Part shown: positions 11,185-20,956 of the stretch, piece after piece
How the letters are laid out: every line of letters begins with the position of its first letter
Numbering within the stretch: position 1 is the stretch's first letter
NCBI GenBank assembly: GCA_012845835.1
Contig: JABAKD010000020.1
Span: 1,932,936-1,996,935, forward strand
Direction: 5' to 3'
Length of the DNA stretch: 64,000 nt
Origin: Undaria pinnatifida
Lineage: Eukaryota; Sar; Phaeophyceae; Laminariales; Alariaceae
Position numbers and translations under genes: made by a program
The notes under the pieces: generated by a model
What the model was told of the DNA's origin: nothing
Database searches by the model: none
The model's input: only the letters and a program-made list of their open reading frames with translations

Positions 11185-14100
11185 CCAACACCAACAACAG
11201 CAGCCGTGGCAGCGGACATGGCGACGGTGGCAGCGCCGACGGTGGCGGTGGAGGCACTGCCGGTGACTCCGCCGGTGACATCAATCTTGCCGGCTATGCA
11301 CCGCTCCCCCCCGAACTGCCCAAAGGTGAGCGGGACGGCTGCAGAGCTGGGGTAGGCACGGTGACCTGATCACATCGTCGAGACTGAGATCCGTGCGCAA
11401 CCGCCTCCAAGAGGTACCCAAAGAACCGAATACTGGAGGCAATACGGCCCTGCTGGTCTACATGAAGGCACTGGTGACGGACTTCATCAACGGCGAACTG
11501 GAGGCTGAAGAGATGCAAGAAGCAGAAGAGTTCATCAACGGCCACGCATGCGATGATCTCCTGGACTCGCTGGCAACGAGTGCGACTGGTTTCGACGACC
11601 ACGAGTCAGCATCTAACGTCTTCTCGCTAATGCACGACACCGCGATCGACGAGCCCGAGATCGCCCTGGTCACCATGGAATCAGGGAAGTCCGAGTCTGA
11701 AATTGAAATGCCGTCTGGTCCTTTGTCAGAAGCTGAAGTACCTCCGATCTTCGTAGCTGGCGTGTACAAATCTAAATACAAAGACGCGTACCTTTGGGCT
11801 ATGGACAAGGAAATGGATGGTATTGTGAAGAATGGGACATTTACTGTTTTACCTGGCCTTCCGGAGGGGGAGAAAGCAGTAGATGGTAGGTGGGTGTTAT
11901 CACTGAAGTCCGACGAAAACGGATACATTACTACACCCAAAGCGAGGCTGGTAGCAAAAGGGTTTATGCAACGGGAAGGCGTGAACTATCTCCAGACATA
12001 CGCACCTACACCCGCCACTACTAGTGTCAAGATTGTGCTAGTGTGGGGGAACCACAAGGGGTACACAACGTCTCATTTCGATGTCAAACAGGCGTTTACC
12101 CAAGCACCGCTAGACTATAAGGTCATTATGAAGCTCCCTGGGGGTTGCGGTGACCTGTCTGGCAAATACGTAGAGCTCAAGAAGGCGTTGTACGGCCTAA
12201 AACAGAGCGGTGCCTTGTGGAACAATTTGCTGGTTACGAAACTAGCGAAACACGGCATGGAACAGTGCAAAGCCGACCCTTGCGTTTTTCGGAAGATTGT
12301 GAAGGGTGAGGTAATACTGGTTCTGGCAGTCCATGTGGACGACATGGCTGTAGCCGGTCCTAGGGATGAGGTTGACAAGCTGCTTGTAACGCTCAACGAG
12401 GACTTCACGACGGTTGACCTGGGAGAACTAACCTTCTTCACGGGGTGTGCGGTTATCCAAGACGTAAAAGATGGGATAACTAAAATCAACCAGCGGACAT
12501 TCATCGAAACATTGGCTAGACGTTTTGATGTGATAACGACTGCCCGATACCCCGCCACTGCCGGTGCTGACCTAGGACCGAGGAAGGAAGGGGAACCAAG
12601 TGGAAATTGGCCTTACAAGGAGGCCATCGGATCATTGCTATGGCTGGTCGTCTGGTCAAGAATGGAGATCGCGAATGCGACGCGTGTTGTAGCTCGCCAC
12701 GCGAACAACCCTACCGAGAGGCACTGGACAGCGGTGCTACAGATTATTCGATACTTGCTCGGTACCAAGGACCTGAGCCTCACGTTCGAAAGGGAACCTG
12801 AGTCTGACTTTGAATTGTCGGTGTACACGGATTCGAACTTTGCCGAGAAGGATGACGACAGGCGTTCCGTATCGGGGGTAGCTGTATGCCTAGGTTACTC
12901 CATGATTACCGGATTCAGTTCGACTCACAAGACCACGTCGCTTTCGACCGCCGAGGCAGAATACCGTGCGCTCGGTGATGGAGTGAAGGAGGGTCTATTC
13001 GCGAAATCGATAGCTTCGTTCGTAGCACCATCGCTTGTAGAGAAGACAATTATGGTATATGTAGATAACGAAGGGGCAATCAACCTTGCGATCAACCCAT
13101 TCAGCTCTGCAAGAACCAAGCACCTTGATGTGAGGTTTCATTTCGTTCGCAAGCTGGTATCGTCTGGTACGATCACGGTTGAACATGTTCCGACAGCGGA
13201 ACAACGGGCAGGTCTTTTCACGAAGGCGCTCGTAGGCCCTATCTTCAGGGAGCACAGGGACTACCTGATGAACTCTTACATTTGATTCTGTTCTGGGTCA
13301 GAAGTAATTTGTTCAATTTTTTTGGTTTAGCGCCGGGTGATTATTATGAATAAGTCATGCGGAGAGAGACAATGCCATCTCGCATTTACTGTCGCGGTCT
13401 TAGCGTGCCTATGGCAGGAGTAGGCGATCTCTGGTATTCTTGTCTTCGCCTTAATTCTCATCTTGGAGGCGCGACTATTGTGGTCATGTTTGATTGGCAC
13501 AATGGTTTTATTTTTGGTATTTTTGCAAAGGGTTTTGATCCGTGGGGCGGGTTTCCCCTTGTACATTGCTTTGCAATAGACATACGTCAAGACATGTCTA
13601 TGATAGGTTCGTCACGGTATTGTGTCGAGCCGGGAGGGTGTTTGAGTAGACTCGCCGCAAAGCAGTGACAGTTACGTGTCGGTTCGGAGTATGGTTTCTT
13701 GGGCTATTCGTTCATGTCCTTGGATCTGTGTGTGCTGTGACGAGCCGCGAGGCTCTCACTCCTTTTCCTGTTCTTCCTGTTAACTTTCCCTCGCAGGTGT
13801 GTGACAACCGATAATACACGAACTTAAAAGAGAAGCCATTCGGCAGCCCAGCGGGGTGAGTCGACGCTAACCGGCGCGGTCGGAACTAAACAAAAGCAAA
13901 ACACTGGGGTCGAAGGCAGAATAGTCAAAAACCTCGCCAGCAAAACCCTAAGCAACCTGAGCCACGTGACTGAAATGGCTCAACAGGTAGCCTTTTAGAG
14001 AGAGCTGCTGTACCTGGTGAGCTGTCTGAGTCGCGCTACCTGCTGCGCTAATCGAGCCACGTGATTGAATCATGAGGCTGCGAGATGCCAAAATTGGTTG

Positions 14101-16920
14101 GGTAGCATTTGGGTAGGAAAACATATAATACTATTTATAACATTGAAACCGTCGAACGTCACAACCATCCGAGGCAACCCAACCTACGAAAAACAGCGAA
14201 ATGTTAGTTTAGAAATAATGCCTCCCTACCTTTTTTTTATATTTAACCTGTTTTCTTCGTGCGTTGGTTGGCCCTGGGGTATTTTGGCGGTCGTCGGTTC
14301 CGTTACTATTGTTATATGTTTGCTAAACCAAACAGAACTTGGAAATCGCAAACACTATATTAAATGTAGCTCAACAAGGAGCTCCTTCTAGTGAACACGG
14401 GCGGTCAACGGTTCGGGACAGAGGGGTGTGAAGATCACTGCCCGCACCATGTCAGGTAAAGTCGATTTGGAATCGGTGACCCCAGGGCAGTATCAAGGGT
14501 ATTGGTGTGTGGGTGTATGTGCAGGCCAGAAAACTAACTGCATCATTGAACAACGCCTAGATTGCCTACTGACTACTTTGCATGGGACTTTACCAATTTT
14601 TACCACAAGAGGGTCACGTTCCCCTCCAGACTGAGCCCATGTTCCCACGCACAAGTTCTGACAGTTCAGACGAGAGGAGGAAAGTCAGGTTGATAATCGA
14701 GCATTGTTATGTACGTAGTTCAGTTTACCGACGGACACCCTCCCAAGCCACCTGCGGTCGGGCATATGACTCCCCCAGGAACGCCTCGTCGAAGCTTCGA
14801 AGAGAGGGTAATAAAGGGGCTGGCATCAGCGACGGCAAGTTCACGTCGCAGAATCGACATGCTTGGGAAATTGTGTCGGCGGGGGGAGGGGGCGTTAAGG
14901 AGATGCACCATGAAAATGACTGATCTTCTTGCATTTTCGCTCGTAGCGATGAAGCCGTTTTTTCGCTTTTTTTTGCCTAAAAAGCTCTTCATTGTGCGGT
15001 GCGTATAGGCTTCCAATATTGAACACCACTGCAAAATATGTTCTACGTTCATTCCAATCAGTTTTCCCCCCAAACGTGGGCGAAGTTCTTGTAGGGCTCC
15101 CCTAGTCTGCAGTAGTATGCTTGTGAAAATGCTCTGTACCTACTGTGTGCCATCGCTTACATCAGTGACTGCGAAAACCTGCCGTAGGCAACCGAGATCC
15201 ACAATACTCGGGGTGTACAGAAGCGGATGAGCGTGTGCTAAATTGTGGGGGGATCTGTTTTGCGCAATGCGTCTCAAGTTGGTCGCGGTCACCGCGCTGC
15301 AGAGCGTGCTTGCAGCTCTTGCCTGTTCCCTCCCCCTGTTTTTCTTTCCATTCACGTTATATTCTTTTATTCTAAGCTTCCAGCGCACAGGGTATACTGC
15401 AAGTAGGAGGCGCCCTTGCCTCATTTACCTCTCTGCTATTAAAAGTGATGCCGCCTTGTATGACGCGTCCAGCAGATTCTTTTGAAGGCGGGAGCAGATC
15501 CCCTTGAAACGGACAATCACAATCTCACACCAGTGGAAACGGCCAACAAGACAAGTCGGTGAGCTCTTACGTCCTCCTGTTGAGCGGTCGGTACATACCG
15601 GGAGCTTTCATGAACATGCCCGAGCCTACATTTCTCTGGATTCCGGTTGTCTCCTTGAGCCTAGGTCCCTCCGCAGGCTGCTTAGAAAAACGCCAGTCCC
15701 CCTTCCCATACGCAGAGGGGTTAAGAAAAATATGCGCATACATTGCCATTGGCACGATTTCTACTCCTAGAGGTCAAGAGGGGACACTAGGATGCAATGT
15801 GCCGCTGCTAAATGCCACGTTTAGACAGTTCCACTACTCGTGCGTGGCAGGGCCTAGTGTAGTACAATCTCCTCGGCTTTTCTTCCGTACAGGTGTACCG
15901 TTTCCTGTTTAACGCCAACCCCATGATGTGTACCGTTTCTTATATAGGTGGTATACTCCCCCTCTTGCGCAACGTCCCACAGGCCCCCCGCCTTGGCGTT
16001 GTACAATCTCCTTTAGACCTTCGTAGTACAACCTCAGCGTGTGTTTAAGTTTGTGCAGCATCCACATGATACGTAAGACTGCGAAACGTTCCTGAATCAC
16101 GCAAGCTGCGCAAAGATTTCCGGGCCGATAACGCTTCTAAAATAACCATGTGCTCGTTGGATGCTCCTACCATCGTCTTGTCCACGCCTCCCGCCACAAC
16201 CAACGCTTCCCTCCAGACCTTCTCTAGATGGAATGTTTCGGAAGCACCTGCCTCCAGCATCGTACCTCCATCTTTGCGCGACCGTCACTTCGAAGGACGC
16301 CGTAACTCGTATCATGCGTCAGTTCGTGACGCCGTGCAGCACATGCAGAGTACGCCCGGCCGACAAGTGCAGGACCCAGGAGCGAAACAATTTTGCGGCG
16401 TGGCTCTTCACACACAAGCGGTGGCCCAAGGCAGACGAAGGGAAATGGCAGGAGGTCCGTCCATCTTGCGTGGAGAAGAAAGTGCCGGTCGCTGACTAAA
16501 GAGAGCCGGGAGGGGGCTGCGAACATTGTATACTACGAGCTGCTGCTGGCGTGCCGAAAAATTTCGCAGAGTTTCCTTTTCCGTGGTTCATGCGACACGG
16601 TTCATGCGACACGGTTCATGCGACACGGTTGCTTGCTGCATGACGAATGGATGCGCTATTTCCATGAGAAGCACAACCAAAAGACAAGTGGACGCCGCGA
16701 CACACTTTACTTGATAAATTGGGGGCTAAGAAGGCAGTTTGGGTCGATTTCGTGTCCTAAAGCGAAAAAAAAACATTACTCTTTCACCCCTATTGTCACC
16801 CATAACATCATTTTTACCAGGTTTTGTTTGTGTTGGTTGGTGGCCGTTCTGAACAAGAAGCAAACGTAAACAACACAACTATTTCTTATTTTGTCTCAAC
16901 AGCACGCCGACCGACTGTAA
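4224..16920 (+). CDS. Ankyrin-repeat protein, seven exons
   Basis: Proposed coding exons are 4224-4364, 4400-4462, 5490-6151, 6889-6988, 15473-15558, 16217-16454 and 16903-16920, giving about 435 residues. Splice phases agree at every junction. Joining 6151 to 6889 and 6988 to 15473 yields continuous ankyrin consensus (AHDADVHLKDTNGRTALHQA, then QILLKAGADP and TPVETANK). About five ankyrin repeats span residues 150-350, preceded by a charged N-terminus and followed by a basic tail with a CSTC motif (CSTCRVRPADKC). Ankyrin repeats are protein-binding scaffolds, so partner and location cannot be told. The start is the first in-frame ATG. Weak points are the 35-nt first intron (GTCTTT donor), the 18-nt last exon and the GTCCGT donor at 16455. 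The fourth intron (8.5 kb) contains a sense-oriented copia element. The central exons are secure and the ends less so. Confidence 0.7.
4737..4880. repeat. Degenerate minisatellite in ankyrin-gene intron
   Basis: Loose tandem copies of a roughly 15-17 bp unit around 'atactctgtaggata' occur here. It lies in the intron between the second and third ankyrin-gene exons. The rest of that intron (4463-5489) shows only the tRNA-like piece at 5145-5250. Confidence 0.5.
5145..5250 (-). other. tRNA-like relic or SINE head
   Basis: Read on the minus strand, 'CCCTGGTGGTCTAGTGGCTA' matches the 5' part of a tRNA including the Pol III A box. About 60 nt later 'ACTTCGAACCT' resembles a B box. Between them is a small hairpin, CGAA(T)GC-TATTAAT-GCTTCG, plus a second TACTA/TAGTA hairpin. 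The acceptor stem does not pair convincingly, so this is not called a functional tRNA. It may be a tRNA pseudogene or the head of a tRNA-derived SINE. Confidence 0.4.
7682..7935 (+). repeat. 5' LTR of the copia element
   Basis: A 254-bp direct repeat starting TGTTTGAG and ending CTAAACA. A TGG primer-binding-like site (TGGTACCAAAG) begins about 12 nt downstream, close to the initiator-methionine-tRNA site used by many copia elements. Confidence 0.95.
7966..9250 (+). mobile_element. gag part of the copia element
   Basis: The region starts with an ATG shortly after the 5' LTR. The N-terminal part is Ala/Glu/Gln-rich and likely coiled coil. The middle has the copia gag (UBN2/retrotran_gag-like) helical pattern. 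CCHC zinc-knuckle sequence (CYKCGLRGHFARDC and a second CKRCNGRGHDEDKC) lies around 9150-9250. It would form the particle shell and bind the RNA. It is described as a fossil part only. Confidence 0.85.
9460..13285 (+). mobile_element. pol part of the copia element (protease, integrase, RT, RNase H)
   Basis: Landmarks in order are the aspartic protease motif DTGA near 9490, the integrase HHCC zinc-binding region near 9900-10080, integrase core residues near 10360-10440 (TPQLNGVAERG), and a low-complexity Gly/Ser/Asp linker near 10850-11300. These are followed by copia reverse transcriptase around 11880-12400 (ARLVAKGFMQ, FDVKQAF, LYGLKQS, HVDDM) and RNase H around 12820-13050 (YTDSNFA, STAEAEY). 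The protease-integrase-RT-RNase H order identifies Ty1/copia rather than gypsy. Confidence 0.9.
13639..13892 (+). repeat. 3' LTR of the copia element
   Basis: A 254-bp direct repeat of the 5' LTR, preceded by a short purine-rich tract (GGGAGGG) that serves as a polypurine-tract candidate and followed by the AAAGC target duplication. Confidence 0.95.
13898..15472. other. Remainder of the long ankyrin-gene intron
   Basis: This is the intron sequence downstream of the copia insertion. It has scattered open frames, including one rich in Pro/Arg at 14709-15008, but none joins the ankyrin reading frame as well as direct splicing of 6988 to 15473. No repeat unit or RNA gene was recognised. Confidence 0.5.
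16591..16632. repeat. Short tandem repeat, 'ggttcatgcgacac' x3
   Basis: About three copies of a 14-bp unit occur within the last ankyrin-gene intron. Confidence 0.7.
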
Positions 16921-18920
16921 TACTGTAGTGTCGTCAGCGTGCTTGCCCTGCAGAGAGTTGTTTTTTTCTTGTGGCGACCGACACATCAAGGGACAAAGGT
17001 GATATCTTGCACGAAGCAGCACAGCAAGGGGAAACCTGTACATGAGGAATGTCCAGACCTTCGCTTGCGAGGGGTTGAACACGGCGGACTATATTATAGC
17101 CATCCGCGGTTCCTTCCGTACTCTGGACAGCATGCGGGACGCCTCACTATGGGCCGCCGGGTGTCGCTGGGCGAAGACATGGCTGGACGATGCTGGAGCG
17201 GTGCAAAGAGTGTTGCGTATTTTGTGGGCGGGATGTGGAGTGGGGCGGCGGTGGCCCCAGATGGCAACAAGAAAATAAAGAAAAATATTAAAGAGATAAA
17301 CCGCACGAAAGGAAGAACGCCTCCCTGCTCCAGGGGGATGCAAACAACAACAGTTTGGAGAACTTATGTCTACATTTTTACATCAGCACGTTGCACTGTT
17401 CCCGTTATTGGTGGAAAAAAACTAGCTAGGGTAGACTTATTAATTTGCTAGCGGCAGGAGGAAAATGTAGACCTCGAAGAGATACACATTCTTCCCAGCA
17501 CCACCGGACGCGGGGGTGTAATCAATGACAAGAACTATATACTTCGCATATAGAGAGAGGAAATAACAAACTATGAGCAAAAAAACAGGGTGAGCCTCCA
17601 TAGGTCCGTGTTTTTCGTTTTTCAGTATTTCAGAGGCAGCAAAACAACAAGATGTAGGTAGTGCGTCAACGACTCCCACACACTGTCCCGTCGTCTTCCC
17701 GAAAGCGTCTCCCGCTTTTCAGCGCCATGGTTTGGCGAATCACTTGCCCCCCTCTGGAACCTGGGTCGAGAGAGGAAAGAGACTGTCTAGTTCGCGACTC
17801 CCTTTCACCGGCTCGTCTTCTTTAAAGGAGCTTCTCCAGCTTTTCGGTTACCATGGCTGCACGTTGCCTCTCCAAGAGTAGCATGTTTCAATGGTCTACT
17901 TTTCGCAACTTTTAAAAACCAATATCCCTTACTGTATGTACCTGGTATTGTTTCCTTTTGTTTTTTGTCGTGTGATACGTTGCGCTGTTCCCATCTTTGG
18001 CGGCAGTGAGCAAAGGAATTGCTACGATTGACACCAGTAGAGGAGAGTTGAATCCAGAATTGTGGATTACCTGTCAGCCTGTAACTTCGGGGAGACAGAT
18101 TGTACAAGGTCAAACCCAAGGCTGACCGGCGACTGACTGCTGACCCGCAGCCGCGGGGAGACCCTTGACCGCGTACCAACCTACTGTGCGCAATCATCTT
18201 AGAGCAAGCAGCAGAATCCGTTTGCCATTAAGATGCAGATGAAAATGAAAAAAAACCCGGGGATGTATCCCGGATGTCCCCTGCCGAACACATGTCTCGC
18301 ACGTGGGGTAGGAGTAGACGCTTCTGTCGATCTGCAGCAAACGCCGCTGCGGCGGTGGTTGCAGTGTCCCGTGGACGACAAAACCCGGTCGATCCGTGGC
18401 TACTGCGGAGCGAGAGTGGAGAGTGCGAGCCGGTGGAAGAGGGAGGGGGGAGGGAACCACTTAACGAAACTAATGCGTTTTGGCATATGCGTGCACGGCG
18501 AATCCAAGATTCCCACGATGCCGACTCTAACCACGAATAGAGACAGGTGGCGCCAAAGGAGCTGAAACTTCGTGAGGAGCAGTAAGGTGACGAAAAACGA
18601 ACAATGGAGGGGACGTATGCGTCGCAGGGCAGCCAGGATCGAGAATCGAAATATGATAATTGACAATTCGACGGGGTTTCCCTACCAGCGAAAAAAGCGG
18701 GTACGAACGAAAACAAACGAACACTGCTGTTGGAATATTGGTCTGGATGATACCTTCTGCGGGCTATACCGCTCCAAAGGGATTGAAACCGCCTGGATTT
18801 ACGTTGGCGGCTGATGTGATGTTTGGACGTAGAAAGCGGCAAAGCTCAATCTAAAATCCTACGAGCGAACGATCTTTGTACGATATTTCAGCAACACCAA
18901 CTTCTTACAGCAGTGAAGTT

Positions 18921-19360
18921 TGCAGTGCTTTGTGACCCCGTAGGCCGCAGATTCAGAGATGGTTTACATGTATCAGATAAAAAGTTCGAACGGCCGACAG
19001 CGCATGGCGCTCTCATCTCTGTAGATCCAACGAGGCAAAATGACGGCACGCCCACGGCGACAAAATCGTGCACAGCAAGCAATGCCTGTCCCGTGTTCGC
19101 CGCACTCGAAGATATATGCATATACCAACTTGGAGCAATGTAGTCTGTAGTGCTTTGAAATCCCGTAGACCGTACATACAGAGATGGTTCACATCTAGCG
19201 TGTCAGATAGAAAGTTCGAACGGCCGACAGCGCATGGCGCTCTCATCATCCCCGTAGATCCAACGACGCAAGATGACGGCACGCGAACGGCGACAAAATT
19301 CGTGCACAGCAAGCAGTGCCTGTCCTGTGTTCGCCGCACTTGAAGATATATGCATATATA
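18921..19360. repeat. Tandem duplication, 225-bp period
   Basis: Copies at 18921-19127 and 19146-19360 share long blocks such as 'gttcgaacggccgacagcgc' and 'gaagatatatgcatata'. By eye they are roughly 85-90% alike, so the duplication is not very recent. Confidence 0.85.
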
Positions 19361-20455
19361 CGCCGGTTGAAAATTGTATCTTCGGTTTGATATTAGGCCC
19401 ATGACCACGACACGTTATCGCCACATCCTGAACACACGGCAAAAAACTGCTCGACGCGAGACGTCAGGCTTACAGACAGTGTGACCTAACGCCAACTTCG
19501 TTTGCTCCAAGCACGTCACGTCGCCCTCTCGTCACATTACATTAACAATAAAAAGCTCTTCGTATAGACGTTAAAGACAAATTCAGGCAGAGCAGGAGTC
19601 TCAACACGAGAACCTTGCACTTCACAAAACCACTACGTATTGTACTGTATATGGGTTCACCCTGTTTCAACAAATATATGAATAAATAGATACGCCCGCC
19701 CACTGTCCGCCTCCTCCCAACATCTCTACGCTAGGCGCGGGCAATGCCTCAAGTCTAGTACCAAAACGTGAGCACTCCGCACGGTTCCTCCAGCTTGCAC
19801 GGGTAGCCAGCCCCCTCGCCCCTCATACAAAAAACCTAGACATTTTTTTAATCTAGAAATGGCTTCCCGCCATACAGCCAAAAGATGCGCGGTGCCATCC
19901 CGCCAAAATAGTGCGCGCCAAGGTCTACAAAACCCTTCCCAACCTTGTTGCCACAATATTAGAGCGATTTCCTTCCCTACTCGTAATGTACTACTGCATA
20001 TCTTGGCCGAATCCCAACCAATAAAAAAACTACACCGCACCGTCTACCCAGAATGCCACAAAAAAAAATGCTTCGTAGGAGACCGCGGTATGGCCCGTCC
20101 CTACGCTAAACCTATATAGTGTATTAAGGCTAACAGAGATATTGACGCGCCCAAAATAACCCTGACGCGTCCAAAACTGCCGGCCTCCTATTAATAGCAT
20201 ACTTGCAACACAGTGGCGAGCCAAGTCACCAACAATTGGGCCCCGAGCGCTTTTCCCATCCCGGCGCATCAACGCGTCCCTGAACCTTCGAGGCTCCTCC
20301 TCGGCATTCGTGACGTGTCTTCCTCGCCAGTGTCGGCAAACAGGCGCTTTGTGGCGCTTGGGGGCGTGGCTATGCGCTTTGACGGGGTAGGCTTGACAGC
20401 GCAGTACTAAAAACGAGCAAAGCCGGCACCAAGCGTTCCGGAAGCACGAGAGCAG

Positions 20456-20513
20456 GTGGGGTCGGCGTCGGGGGTGTAGGGGGGTGTGGGGGCGGGCGGG
20501 GCGGGGGGTGTAA
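20456..20513 (+). other. G-rich tract, possible G-quadruplex
   Basis: Several runs of four to six G are separated by one to six bases (for example GGGGG-TGTA-GGGGGG-TGT-GGGGG). On the MYB transcript strand it would read as a C-rich tract downstream of the last assigned exon. Confidence 0.55.
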
Positions 20514-20956
20514 GGCCAAGGACAAACACACGTGGAACAAATATGTGTTGAGCACAGTTTCGGTTGCTCTGCTTAAACCACTTGTAAAATGTTGCGAGGA
20601 CAGGGCTCACTAAAATTGCATACTGGTACACCATATCACACAAAAAATACCTGACAATGCATCACTCATGCACGCGTTTACCGCGAGTGTGCCTAAACCT
20701 ACAAAGTAGTCCAGTCGCATGGCAAATCCGCAATACACCTGCAGCCATTTTCACACCTCTATGATACTAACCTACAGCAGTATAACAGTGCCACACAACA
20801 TCCAGCCACAAAACATCCGCCTCGTCGGCAATTAACCCTTTCCTGCAGTGCCTCCTCTCACGTCAAGAACAAAAACACCATACTCTTACACAACAACACG
20901 GACGGCCGACGCACGCAAATACGCATCCACGCACGAATGCTCACATGCACACACAC

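Larger units (their letters stand above)
7677..13897 (+). mobile_element. Ty1/copia LTR retrotransposon, nearly whole fossil
   Basis: Identical 254-bp length LTRs (7682-7935 and 13639-13892) differ at about two positions and are bounded by a perfect 5-bp target duplication AAAGC (7677-7681 and 13893-13897). The interior carries gag, zinc knuckles, aspartic protease, integrase, reverse transcriptase and RNase H in the order typical of Pseudoviridae/Ty1-copia. It looks nearly whole but broken, with about three interruptions in its coding part. The near-identical LTRs indicate a recent insertion. It lies in the same orientation as the ankyrin gene, inside that gene's fourth intron. Confidence 0.95.
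16921..20956. other. Convergent intergenic region, ankyrin gene to MYB gene
   Basis: About 4 kb separates the ankyrin stop and the last assigned MYB exon. The missing MYB 3' exon or exons should lie here on the minus strand. Short candidates after acceptor-like sites near 20770-20840 fit the phase but are too short to trust. Open frames at 17805-18842 overlap on both strands and carry no recognised motif. The stretch also holds the 225-bp duplication at 18921-19360 and a G-rich run at 20456-20513. Confidence 0.5.

Noticed and set aside
14709-15008. Open frame with Pro/Arg-rich text (TPPGTPRRSFEERV) in the long ankyrin intron
   Set aside because: It could be entered in phase 0, but it would break an ankyrin repeat that is perfect when 6988 joins 15473, and no GT donor restores the frame.
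15243-15485. Frame with signal-peptide-like start (MRLKLVAVTALQSVLAALAC)
   Set aside because: Hydrophobic T-rich intron text can imitate a signal peptide. It ends in the ankyrin intron without a supported continuation.
4427-16065. Shared 15-mer 'cgtatcatgtggatg' between an ankyrin exon and minus-strand 16.05 kb
   Set aside because: Flanking sequence does not align, so it is taken as chance.
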